Notes under the pieces: generated by a model
What the model saw: the letters and a program-made list of their open reading frames with translations, nothing else
The model's database searches: none
What the model was told of the DNA's origin: nothing
Shown: positions 1 to 9,829 of the stretch, in pieces
How positions within the stretch are numbered: the first letter of the stretch is position 1
How the letters are laid out: each line of letters opens with the position of its first letter
Program-made: the position numbers and the translations under genes
From: Serripes groenlandicus
Taxonomy: Eukaryota > Mollusca > Bivalvia > Cardiida > Cardiidae
Direction of reading: 5' to 3'
Assembly (NCBI GenBank): GCA_031761405.1
Contig: JASEVX010000008.1
Span: forward strand, 45,560,507-45,624,506
Length of the DNA: 64,000 bases

Positions 1-9
1 TTAAACAAA

Positions 10-27
10 TCTTGTTACTATAAAAAA
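10..27 (+). promoter_or_regulatory. AT-rich promoter-like motif upstream of first virus-like ORF
   Basis: The motif TCTTGTTACTATAAAAAA lies about 20 bases before the first ATG (49) of the virus-like block. A nearly identical copy sits directly before the capsid ORF at 995-1011. Two matching copies in front of two separate ORFs suggest a shared element promoter; this function is inferred. Confidence 0.45.
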
Positions 28-48
28 GTATGTTAATTATAAACTATC

Positions 49-488
49 ATGGATATGAAAACCGTTAGGCTTATGCAGGATCAGGAATCTTTGAGTCTAT
101 GGCAGATGTGGTTGCAAGAGTTTTTTCATCCACTGCAGCGAAGACTCTAGGTAATGTTAGTTTGAATTTGGTTAAAGAAGGAGCAAAGAAGGCTTTACAG
201 GCAGGACAGAAGGCGGCCGTCGATGCGGGTACAACTCTGGTTAAAAAGGGTGTGACCCAGTTGCTTGCTCCTAAATCGCACGCAATCCTAGCTAAATACA
301 CCAACCCAACACTTACCCCTAAATCGCACGAAATCCTAGCTAAATACGCCAACCTAGCACCTATACCAAATTACCAACAACAGGTCAATAACGTTGGATC
401 GGTGCGAAGACCTAACATTAATAACTTAATAATGGTTCTGGGGCTAATCGGAACGCTATTGCCATACAAAATCTTGTTCGAACGTTGA
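49..488 (+). pseudogene. Small basic virus-like protein, frameshifted at N-terminus
   Basis: The main open frame runs from ATG 99 to the stop at 486-488 (129 codons). It is rich in Ala, Lys and Val in its first 60 residues (amphipathic helix-like), contains a short direct repeat around KSHAILAKYTN / KSHEILAKYAN, and ends in a hydrophobic stretch (LIMVLGLIGTLLPYKILF). An in-frame stop at 66-68 and a better-placed ATG at 49 in another frame suggest a small frameshift between 49 and 75, so the natural start is probably 49. The length, basic N-half and C-terminal hydrophobic helix fit a minor capsid or membrane-active virion protein of Polinton-like elements, but I do not recognise a named family. 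It is the first of six collinear virus-like ORFs. Confidence 0.5.
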
Positions 489-559
489 ATGGTAGCATGT
501 AAATGTAAATGTTGTCATTTCTTAAAATGATTTAAAGGAAAACAAAATCTATTAAAAAC

Positions 560-808
560 ATGAGTAATCTATATTTCAAAAGAGTTAACTATCGCAAGTA
601 CCAGGCTGCGTCTATCATTATTAAACATGCGTCGATAAAACTTAATCATGAAGATAAGGCGGGAGCTGTTCAAAATGGTAGGTATAAGACCGATTCTCTC
701 GCTATTACTTTGTCAAAAGAACATCTAGAGGAGATGAAGAAGATAGAGAATGAGGTGAATGATTACCTAGTACATGATGAGGATCTTGGTGAGGTAACGA
801 TTGTATAA
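560..808 (+). CDS. Unrecognised 82-residue ORF in virus-like block
   Basis: This is an intact ORF, preceded by an AT-rich leader (CTATTAAAAAC then ATG). The product is small and charged, with a central segment of alternating Lys and hydrophobic residues and an acidic C-terminus (VHDEDLGEVTIV). No domain is recognised. It lies between the small basic protein and the capsid gene and is co-oriented with both, so it is probably a structural or accessory protein of the same element. The intact frame among decayed neighbours may simply reflect its short length. Confidence 0.45.
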   Translation: MSNLYFKRVNYRKYQAASIIIKHASIKLNHEDKAGAVQNGRYKTDSLAITLSKEHLEEMKKIENEVNDYLVHDEDLGEVTIV

Positions 809-994
809 GGTAATACGATTTACCCAAAGATTGAGAAAAGCATGACATTCGATGTAGAGAAGATGAAATACGTTAAGCTTAGGAGTGTATACCTGCGAGG
901 TACAAAGACATCTCCGCAACTATACCTTTATTAGTATTTCCAGTGTACAGCGTCGGGTTGGAATAGCTTAACATTTTTTAACTTGTGAATAAAG
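809..994 (+). other. Short spacer between virus-like ORFs
   Basis: No ORF of note. A short peptide-like stretch (about 840-930) could be a further decayed small gene, but it cannot be supported. Confidence 0.3.
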
Positions 995-1011
995 TCTTGT
1001 TATTATAAAAA
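995..1011 (+). promoter_or_regulatory. Second copy of TCTTGTTATTATAAAAA motif, abutting capsid ATG
   Basis: TCTTGTTATTATAAAAA ends immediately before ATG 1012. It differs from the copy at 10-27 at a single position. The other block ORFs at 2308 and 2786 also start right after AT-rich TATTTAAA or TATAATAAA, so the arrangement looks like a compact viral promoter with almost no 5' leader. Function is inferred. Confidence 0.5.
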
Positions 1012-2242
1012 ATGAACATTCTAAATTTTAATGAGACACCTATAATAAATGAAAGTATTGAAGAATATCAATATCATGAGTATGAGTCTGTTACGGGAAC
1101 GAGTATAAACAACCCTTGGGAGATCAGACTTAACATTGAGACACAGGATTTATTCACTCATCCGAGTGAGTCCTATCTCATTGCTGAGGGTCGACTTGTA
1201 AGATCTGATACAGGAGGTCAATATGATAATCTTGACAACATTATCCTTACAAACAATGCAATTATGTATCTGTTTAGTAATATTAAATATCAGCTTTCTT
1301 TGCAAGAGATTGAATATATCTTCTCTCCAGGACAAGGAACTACCATGTTGGGCTTGTTAAAATACCCCAATGACTTTAGCAAAAGTCAGGGTTTGAATCA
1401 GTTATGGTGTAAGGATACCGGGGGGTTAGTGCAAAGTGGGATATTGAGAACCCAGGGTATAATGCAGGATATGCAATTAGACAACATATCTCATCGGATC
1501 CCCAAAACCTAAAGGAACGTTTAGCTTTCGGATCCCCCAAAACATATCTTCGGTTTCTGCGTTGCTGATGGGGGAGCAGGAGCAGGTACTTTACCAGAAG
1601 CTGGTAAGGTAATTCTTGATAAGGTTTCTTGGTTTATGCCGCACGTGTTACCAGCTGACAGCGAAAGGTTCCAGCTTTACAAGACAATTGAGTCTAAGGC
1701 AACTCTCCCAGTTGCTTACCGTATGAGACAATGTGATAGTATCTCTGTGCGATAGTATCCACAAACTTTACCTGGAGCCTGAGTGTTAAGTCTTCACCGG
1801 AGAGACCACGTTGGGTTATTGTTACATTTCAAACTAATAAAGATAGTAACCAAACGACAAATCCAGCTGTTTTTGACAATCTTAATGTGAGGAGTATGTT
1901 GAACTCAAGTAAATATCCAGCTGTTGATTACAATGCTTCATTTCCTAAGCAACAGTTTAGTCGATTGTATGAGGATGCTGTATCCTTCAGATCCAAGTGT
2001 TATAACATGAATGAATTGGTGAGTAATCCTTACATTTCTCCAAGTGATTACAAGGATCTATACCCACTCTTTGTGTTGTGAGCAAGCAGAGTGAAAGGTT
2101 AAAGACCTCTATAACTGACATCCAAGTCAAGGCCCAATTTAATGCAAATGTACCTGTCGCTACACAAGCCTTTGCTGTGGTTATCTCAGACAAGATGCTC
2201 TCTTTCCAGTCAGACGGAAATAAGATGAGTGTTATATATTAA
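1012..2242 (+). pseudogene. Major capsid protein (double jelly-roll type), degenerate
   Basis: The first 166 codons (1012-1512) are open. Homologous coding then continues in other frames to a final stop at 2240-2242. Visible pieces include a Gly/Ala-rich turn and a WFMPHVLPAD segment near 1585-1665, a SKYPAVDY segment near 1908-1930, an SPSDYKDLYPLF segment near 2040-2075, and a terminal SFQSDGNKMSV segment. These are features I associate with capsid proteins of Polinton/adintovirus-like elements in invertebrate genomes (family knowledge, not searched). Breaks include a frameshift or small deletion around 1500-1570, an in-frame stop near 1752, and further frameshifts before 1887 and after 2081. 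The gene cannot make a full capsid. It precedes the DNA polymerase on the same strand. Confidence 0.65.
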
Positions 2243-2307
2243 TCGTAATGTTATCGTAACGTCTTTATGAAAAGAAATGAATTAAAGAAAATCAATTGTT
2301 ATTTAAA

Positions 2308-2679
2308 ATGATAAATAAACTTCCAGAACTAATACAGATCCTGAAAGACAACAAAATAGAAGGCTACTGTCGCTGCAACAAGCCTCAATTGATAGAGTTA
2401 TTAAGAGGAAGAGATATTTTATCTAAAGAGGTTGAAAAACCAGTTGAACCTAGAAAAGAAATTGAACCAAGGTTTGAGAGACTAAAGAAAATTCGAAACA
2501 ACCCACAGCATGTGACATTAACAGATGTAACATTAAATAAGGAGTATAAATTCCCATCAATCTACAATGCAGCTTGTTTCATCAAACACTCACCAAGAAT
2601 CATAACATTTTGGAGTGGTAGGGTTTGGAATAATAAGTACCTAGTAAAAGTTGATGAGGATAAAGTTAAATCTGAATAG
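2308..2679 (+). CDS. Small ORF with SAP/Rho-N-like helix pair and NUMOD-like C-terminus
   Basis: The start is ATG 2308, directly after TTATTTAAA; an upstream TTG is less likely. The N-terminal ~35 residues (LIQILKDNKIEGYCRC...LIELLRG) look like a SAP/Rho-N-type helix-extended-helix that binds nucleic acid. A Lys/Glu linker follows. The C-terminal ~55 residues (around TLNKEYKFPSIYNAACFI and FWSGRVWNNKYLV) resemble the NUMOD-type DNA-binding modules found next to homing-endonuclease domains, with no catalytic domain present. The frame is intact at 123 codons. It lies between the capsid remnant and the polymerase, so it may be a DNA-binding or packaging accessory protein. Function is inferred from weak pattern resemblance. 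Confidence 0.45.
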   Translation: MINKLPELIQILKDNKIEGYCRCNKPQLIELLRGRDILSKEVEKPVEPRKEIEPRFERLKKIRNNPQHVTLTDVTLNKEYKFPSIYNAACFIKHSPRIITFWSGRVWNNKYLVKVDEDKVKSE

Positions 2680-2785
2680 ATTATACTAAATGTTAGTATA
2701 ACTTGTTTTTTTACGTGATTTCAAGAAGAAAAATGATTTATTTAAAAAAATGAAAATGAGTTAAAGAATTTTTTTTTATAATAAA

Positions 2786-5700
2786 ATGAATATGTTCAAG
2801 AGAATCGGTAATACAGCTTTGAATGCTGTTTTGAGTGTAACACCTCAGTTTATCAAAAACAAGGCAACACCATTCACTGAATGGCTCCGTGATTATGTTG
2901 AGCCACAAACCTTCAACCAAACATTGGATGAGCTCAAAGAGCATGTAAAAGATACATGCAAGAAACCTTTCGAAGTTAAGGAACGGAATAAGCGGTTACA
3001 TTCCAGATTTTTTTAAGAAGCTGTAAAGCCTGATGTTGTTAAACTTATTTCCGCGAACCATATGACGAAAATTAAAGTAATCCTTAACTGTAGGATGGAG
3101 AAAGCTAGTATACTAACAGATAATGTTATTTCAGAACCTTCATCATTCCACTGTCGTATTGATGCTAATCTAGAAGGAACAAATGCGAGTGATCTATATA
3201 CCACAATTACTGATAGGATTATGGAAGCATTATCAAACTTTCAAAGACAGGGTAGTAATTGGATCTTCAAAGATATCATTAGTTTGGAGCTGCATACAGT
3301 CAAGTATCAACCATTAGGGGGTAATTCTTATATCCCACTTCCCGGAAAGCTTGCATTAAAGAAGGCAATCATCAACATGAAAAACGAGGATTACATGTGC
3401 TTCAAGTGGAGATTTGTTAGAGCGTTCAATCCGGTAGAATGTCATGAGGAGCATATCTCAAAACTATTAAAACAACAATCGAAAGAACTCAACTGGGACA
3501 ACATCACCTTCCCAGTTGGCCTTAAAACCATAGATAGGGTTGAAAGACAAAATGCAACCATCTCTGTCAATGTCTTCGGTTATGAAAATGGAGACGTCTA
3601 TCCTCGTAGGATTAGCAAATATGAGCATGAAACAGTTATTAACCTTTTACTTATAGATGATACGGAAAAACAGCACTACTGTCTCATTAAGAGCATGAGA
3701 AGATTGTTGTCCATCCAATTGAGTAAGAACGAACATACAAGACATTACTGTCTCCGATGCCTTAACTCCTTTATCTCAGAGGATTCCTTAGGTAAGCATA
3801 AAGAGTACTGCGACTCAAATGATGCTGTAAAGATGAAAATGCCGAAGGAAGGATCAGCCTTAAATTTTAGGCACTTTTTCAAATCGATGAAAATACCCTT
3901 TGTAGTATATGCTGACTTTGAGAGCTCTACCCTAAAGTTGGATACGGCTCAGCCCAACCCAGAAAACAGTTACACAAATCGGTATCAAAAGCATACACCT
4001 AGCAGGTTCTGCTACTATATTAAATGCTTTGATGATGAGGATTACAAAAGGATTAACCTCAAGCAAAATCCTGTTATTTACACAAAGCAATCTGAAGATG
4101 AGGATGTATCTCACATCTTTGTTGACAGGCTGGAACAGAGCATTAAAGACATCTACGCAAAATGTGGATACGCTAAGATGGTCATTACATCAAAGGAGCA
4201 AAAGGCTTTCGAAAAGGCAACAGTATGCTGGATATGTCAAGGAGATTTGGAGTATGATAGGGTAAGAGATCTGTGTCATTTCTCTGGTAAGTATCGAGGA
4301 GCTGCTCATAACACTTGCAACCTCGAGTACCGGAAACCAAAGTTTACCCCCGTTGTATTCCACGACCTGAGTGGGTATGACTCCCACCTATTCATTTAAA
4401 AAGGAGGGTAAGATTAATTACATCCCTAACAACGAAGATAAGTACATCTCATTCAACAAAGAGTATGTAATTGACAGTTTCACCAACAAAAAAGGAGAAG
4501 AAAAGGAGGTGAAGCATGAGCTGCGGTTTATTGACAGCTTCAAGTTCATGGCTTCTAGTCTAGATAAACTGAAAGGTAACCTTCAGAAAGATCAATTTGT
4601 AAACTTGAAAAGTAAATATGAAGGTGAGCAGTTAAGTTTGCTAACACGTAAGGTCGTCTATCCATATGACTACGTCGATGGTCTTGAAAAGTTGACTGAA
4701 ACACAGTTACCTTCAAAGGAAGAGTTATATTCCAAGTGGAGTGGCGGCGATGGTATTTCAGATGAAGACTATATGCATGCGCAAAAGGTTTGGAAAGAGT
4801 TTAAATGTAAGACGATGAGAGACTATCATGATCTCTATCTTATTTCAGATGTCATTTTACTGGCTGATGTCTTTGAAACCTTCCGTGATGTATGTATGAA
4901 GAACTACTCCTTAGATCCTGCCTGGTATTATACAGCACCTGGCCTAGCTTGGGATACCGGCTTTGAAAATAACCAATGTAAGGCTAGAACTGTTGAACTA
5001 TCCTGATATGTTGCTCATGATTGAGAAAGGAATAAGAGGAGGCGTTAGTAGTATCATGACTCGGTATGGAAAGGCGAATAATAAGTACATGGGTAAAAGT
5101 TTTAATCCTGAAGAACCCAGTAAGTATCTACAGTATCTGGATGCGAACAATTTGTATGGGTGGGCTATGAGCAAGCCTCTCCCCACAAGTGGATTTAAGT
5201 GGATGGATCAAGATGAATTAAATGCCTGGAAGAACCACTCCTGTTTCTTAGAGGTTGACTTGGAGTATCCTAAAGAGCTACACGATATACATAACGAGTA
5301 TCCTCTAGCTCCTGAAAGGATAGTTGTGAATAAAGTTGAAAAACTTATACCTAATTTAAAAGACAAGACAAAGTATGTCGTTCACTACAAGAACCTCAAG
5401 ATGTATGAGAGTTATGGTCTAAATATTAGCAAGATACATAGAGGCATCAAGTTCGAGGAGAGCTCTTGGCTTCAAAAATACACCGATCTGAACACTTCAT
5501 TAAGAGCTCGTGCAAATTATGACTTTGAAAAGGAATTTTTCAAGCTTATGAACAACTCCGTCTTCGGAAAAACAATGGAAAATATCCGAAACAGGGTTGA
5601 CATTAAGCTGGTAAATGAGGAATGCAAGGCTATAAAGCTAGCAGCCAAGCCTAACTATAGCCACTGTACCGTTTTCGATGAAAGCCTAATAGCCATTCAT

Positions 5701-6321
5701 ATGAAGAAGGCCAAGATTAGGTTTAACAGGCCGGTTTACAGGGCATGTCTATCCTCGACTTGAGTAAAACCTTAATGTACCATTTCCACTACAAATACAT
5801 CAAGAACAAAATATGGCGATAACGCTAAGCTATTATTCACCGATACTAACAGTTTGACGTATGAAATTGAGACTTAAGATTTCTACAAGGATATAAATGA
5901 GGATGTAAAACAATTATTTGATGCCAGCAATTTCCCATCTGATCATCCATCTGGTATCAAGTCTGGTGTGAACAAAAAGGTTGTAGGAATATTTAAGGAT
6001 GAAGCTGGTGGAAAAATCATGCATGAGTTTGTTGGCCTGCGAGCCAAATTATATTCATATAAGATGTATGAGGGTAAGGAAGAAAAAAGATGCAAAGGTG
6101 TTAAGCAGAGTGTGGTCAAAAAGGAGATTAGATTCGATGACTACAAGACCTGTCTGTTTAGTCGAAAGGAGCAGATGAAGAAAATAAATGTAATACGGAG
6201 TCATGGACATGTAATATACACGGAGGAAATCAATAAGGTCGCCTTGTCAGCGAATGACAACAAAAGGGTTATTTTAGAAGACAAGATCCATACGTTAGAT
6301 TATGGGCATCGGCACCTGTAG
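2786..6321 (+). pseudogene. Protein-primed family B DNA polymerase (DNA_pol_B_2 type), inactivated
   Basis: Coding similarity runs from ATG 2786 to the stop at 6319-6321. An N-terminal segment (2786-3013) is separated by one nonsense codon (TAA 3014-3016) from the main body in the same frame. Recognisable parts: a Cys/His zinc-finger-like segment (about 3750-3812), exonuclease motif I with YADFES (about 3905-3925), a second Cys/His cluster (CWIC...CHF...HNTCN, about 4220-4320), polymerase motif A with LDANNLYGWAM (Asp codon 5140-5142), motif B with NNSVFGKTMEN (about 5550-5585), and motif C at 5839-5853. Motif C reads TDTNS instead of the usual TDTDS, so a catalytic Asp is lost. Other lesions are a break or deletion near 4375-4400, and frameshifts near 4960-5006, 5735-5760 and 5812-5822, plus a stop at 5875-5877. 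It replicates element DNA in Polinton-like or adintovirus-like elements; this copy is dead. Confidence 0.8.
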
Positions 6322-6490
6322 GAATCCGCTAGAGACAAGAGGACCCACAAGAGGTGTAAGAGACAAGACGACCCGCTTGTCATCGTTTGCTGAAAACCCT
6401 AGAATGGAGCTTTACACCAGCTTCATCTTGAATAAAGAGCCTCTTATATTTGTATGGCGTTTTTACCCATAAAAATATAATTATTCTAAA
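6322..6490. other. Right flank of virus-like block
   Basis: No gene is recognised and no clear terminal inverted repeat is visible. The polymerase frame ends at 6321 and a 90-bp tandem array begins at about 6491. The virus-like element's right edge lies in or beyond this stretch; its left edge is outside the window. Confidence 0.3.
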
Positions 6491-6718
6491 GTTGACCAGG
6501 AAGATAGTTAAAACGTTAAAGTAGTCCAGGAAGATGGTGGATGAATAGAGATTGAGTCATAAAGAGGTTAACAAGTTAAAGTGGACCAGGAAGATGGTTA
6601 AAACGTTAAAGTATTCCAGGAAGATGGTGGATGAATAGAGATTGAGTCATAAAGAGGTTAACTAGTTAAAGTGAACCAGGAAGATGGTTAAAACGTTAAA
6701 GTAGTCCAGGAAGATGGT
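6491..6718. repeat. 90-bp tandem repeat, about 2.5 copies
   Basis: GACCAGGAAGAT recurs at 6494, 6584 and (as GAACCAGGAAGAT) about 6674, giving a 90-bp period. Each unit contains a second, internal TCCAGGAAGATGGT half-unit, so the period is itself built from two related parts. Copies differ at only a few positions. Confidence 0.85.
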
Positions 6719-6743
6719 AGGGAAATGGAAAATGTCCCAGAAC

Positions 6744-7150
6744 CGGCAATACTGTACAACTCATACTGCAGCTCATAACGTAGTACGACGTGTTACAGCG
6801 TATCATAGCGTGACACAGCGTGGCATAACGCGGCACTAGAAACGTGGTAGCAACGAGGCCACAGAGATGCATAGCGCAGCACAACGTGTCAGCAAACGCA
6901 ACTGAACGTATCAACCGGCTGGACGCGCTATGTTCACGTTCTATTACGTTTATGCTACGTTTCTGCTTCGTTATACTACGCTGTACCACGTTCTCGTCAC
7001 GTTGTAGTACGTTTTGTACAAAATTATTAATTCCACTTCACGTTTTTCCCCATTTGATCAAGTTTTGCCACGTTAGATCACGTTTCAGCCACGTTGTTCT
7101 ACGTTTTCTCACGTTGTAGCCACGTTTCTCAACGTAGCTAAACGTGGCGG
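6744..7150. repeat. Degenerate ~10-bp ACGT-containing array in two opposed halves
   Basis: From about 6755 to 6850 units of the type CATAGCGTGA / CACAGCGTGG repeat every 10 bases. From about 6950 to 7140 units of the type TACGTTTATGC / CACGTTCTCG repeat every 10-11 bases and look like the reverse complement of the first half. The region thus resembles a large imperfect palindrome built from a short word. The long open frames seen across it on both strands are by-products of the periodicity. Confidence 0.7.
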
Positions 7151-8084
7151 CCAAAACGTGACACTATGACTGGCGCATAACAGATAATGTGATCAAAGAA
7201 CTGAAAGTACTAGTGGGTCAAATACTGAAAATTACTGGTGGGACGGTTGTGTTGGTGTCAAATATGAATGCCTTCCTTAACCAATGAAGTTAGTCACTAA
7301 AAATAAAGTTTAATTTTATTTTGCCTATGGGTTTTTGAATTGTCCATGTCAAGACCAGATTCCATTATAACCACTGCCAAGTTTGCAATGCTCGTCACTG
7401 TCGTGTGAGTGGTGAGGTTGATAATCACACAATCCGGAAAGTAGCCGCCAGGATGTTACTGCTCAAATTGACATATTTCTACTTTTAATAATCTTTAAGA
7501 TACAATTATAAGTTTCCCTCTAATCCCTGTTACTTTAACCTGAAGGTGTTGATCACACCTTCTTACCTAGCAAGATCTGTGTAATAAACGATCATTAATG
7601 TCTAATCCTAAACAATGAATCTTTTTCTGATAACTTCAGCACAGAGGTCTTTTGGGGTGAAACTTTGGAGTGATATTGGATTTTAGCCACATGCTTTGTT
7701 TTCTGAGCCACTTTTAGCGAATGGCTTAAATGGCTAATGAAGACTCATTTACTTGAGTATTTGCTATAGAGTGTGACTTCTTTAGTATCAATAAGGTGTT
7801 CCTTGTAACTTATCTGTTGACCTTGTGTTTAATCTCAGTTGATCCACACAAACACTCTGATCAATATTCATGACGATTATATGTGACCCCAGACCCCAGA
7901 CCAGACAAAGTTTTCATTTGATTTGTTCTAGTGACCTCTTGTGTACATATACATGCAACCGCCTGCCTGGCCTTGATTTACGAATACCAACACAACCGTC
8001 CCACAAGTACTCTCCGTGCTTTCATTCACATGAGCAATCAGAGCTGTTGTTACATTGCTTTTCAGAGGCATATCGGATCCAGGA
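7151..8084. other. Intergenic sequence upstream of SLC16-like gene
   Basis: No gene, tRNA or clear repeat is recognised. Short open frames at about 7870-8113 overlap each other in different frames and show no family signal. Confidence 0.4.
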
Positions 8085-8515
8085 ATATGTTCGAGTTTAA
8101 CTATTTATTCTAGTTTAAACTATATGTTCGAGTTAAACTTTATATTCGACTTAAACGTTTAATTCGAATTAAACTATATGATCGAGTGAAACTGTATATA
8201 CTAATCTATATGTTCCAGTAAAACTGTATATTCGAGTTAAACTATGTGTTCGAGTGAAACTGTATAGTCGAGTTAAACTATGTATTCGAGTGAAACTATA
8301 TTTTAGTTAAACTGTATATTCGAGTTAAACTATATATTCGAGTGAAACTATATATTCGAGTTAAACTATATATTCGAGTTAAACTATATGTTCGAGTTAA
8401 ACTATATGTTCGAGTTTAACTCTACGTTCGAGTTAAACTGTATATTCGAGTTAAACTATATGTTCGAGTTTAACTATACGTTCGATTTAAACTGTATATT
8501 CGAGTTTAACTTCAG
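8085..8515. repeat. 18-bp minisatellite
   Basis: The unit is approximately ATTCGAGTTAAACTATAT, repeated about 20 times with substitutions (TTAAAC / TGAAAC / TTTAAC). Because 18 is divisible by three, one frame (8388-8512) reads as hexapeptide repeats of the FELNYM type. It ends about 80 bases before the first ATG of the transporter locus. Confidence 0.85.
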
Positions 8516-8595
8516 AGTTGAGTCATTGCATGCATTGCATCAAATATCGTTTATACTTCAGGTTAAAATTAAAGTCTCTGAACCACATATAAACG

Positions 8596-8733
8596 ATGGG
8601 GAATAAGGATACAGAATATTCAGTGACTGACAATAAAAAGATACTCGTAGAAAGTAAACTATCCAACGTCTATTCAAAAGATGATACTAGTAATCCAAGC
8701 GAAAGTCAACGAGGAAGCGGAAGGTCTGGCTAA
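8596..8733 (+). other. Upstream ORF overlapping transporter start
   Basis: ATG 8596 sits in a good initiation context (A at -3, G at +4) and opens 45 codons that end at TAA 8731-8733, in a different frame from the main start at 8681. It may be a translation-inhibiting upstream ORF. Alternatively it is the original N-terminus, separated from the main frame by a one-base indel. Confidence 0.4.
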
Positions 8734-8837
8734 AGAAACGAATGACATGCTTGAAGATAGGACAAATGAAACTGATGATGATAACGCCATAAATGTTTTA
8801 CCAATAGATCGGGGATGGGCTGGGGTCATTTTGGCAG
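8681..8837 (+). CDS. SLC16-like gene, exon 1
   Basis: Encodes residues 1-52 plus one base: an acidic cytosolic N-terminus and the start of helix 1 with the DRGW motif. Donor GCAG|GTAAAT. The ATG has A at -3. An in-frame stop at 8648-8650 limits upstream extension in this frame. Confidence 0.8.
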
Positions 8838-9719
8838 GTAAATACATTTGTAAGTGTTATAACTATAAAAGACGGACCGGGCCAAAGCAAACATCTGGAA
8901 GCCAGAGCGTATCTGTATTAGACTCATTCCGCCAGCCAGTACTTGAATACATGTACTATTAATTAATGAGCGACATAAATGAACATAAACATTTTGTTTA
9001 CTAGCAAAAGTTAATAAGTACTAAAGATTCACATCACCATAGATTAGGTTTGCGTAAAGGGGCTCGACTCCCATAACACATTGGCAATCTGTATTAGTGG
9101 GCTAAGCAACTAAGCAAGCCTGAGTGGGCTGCTTGCTAAATCCGCTGTTTACGGGCTAGCCCCAATGCTATTGTTCTAAAGATTCAGATACCTAAATGAA
9201 TAAGTTAAGCACCAAATTGTCTATAGGCCATAGTCTATGGACACACCATGATAGCAAATATTATTATTATTATTAGATTGAAAATTATAATCTAAGAGTA
9301 CTTGAAAATGAATATCATGCATCCGCAAGTGTATATATACAATATTGACCGGTATCGAGAAAGCTATCTGCACTCGTGGTAAAATGCAAACTATGACTTT
9401 TATAGCTTAAATAATGAACTCGATTCCTTTGGAGCAGATGTTTGTAAGCATTCTGGAAAAAGAAAACATTGCGCATTATTATTAATGTCTAAAATAGCTA
9501 GTAACGCAACTCATATTAATGTCTATGTCTATGACTGTCATTATTAGTACAATACAATACAATATATTGTATAACATTCAGGCAAGTTTTCCAAAAGTAA
9601 ATAACAAACAAGTATATACAATTAACAAAACGTAATCATTTTACGAGAAGCAAAAATAAAATTAATTATTAATAACTACTAATTATTATTATTAGAAGTG
9701 GTAGTAGTAGAAGTAGTAA

Positions 9720-9781
<62 letters not shown>

Positions 9782-9782
9782 A

Positions 9783-9829
<47 letters not shown>

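Noticed and set aside
6696..7119. Cys-rich open frames on both strands
   Set aside because: They follow from the ~10-base ACGT word array and have no family resemblance.
6744..7150. CRISPR-like array
   Set aside because: Units are short, degenerate and contiguous without spacers, and the context is eukaryotic.
8388..8606. Small repetitive protein FELNYM
   Set aside because: Pure consequence of the 18-bp minisatellite.
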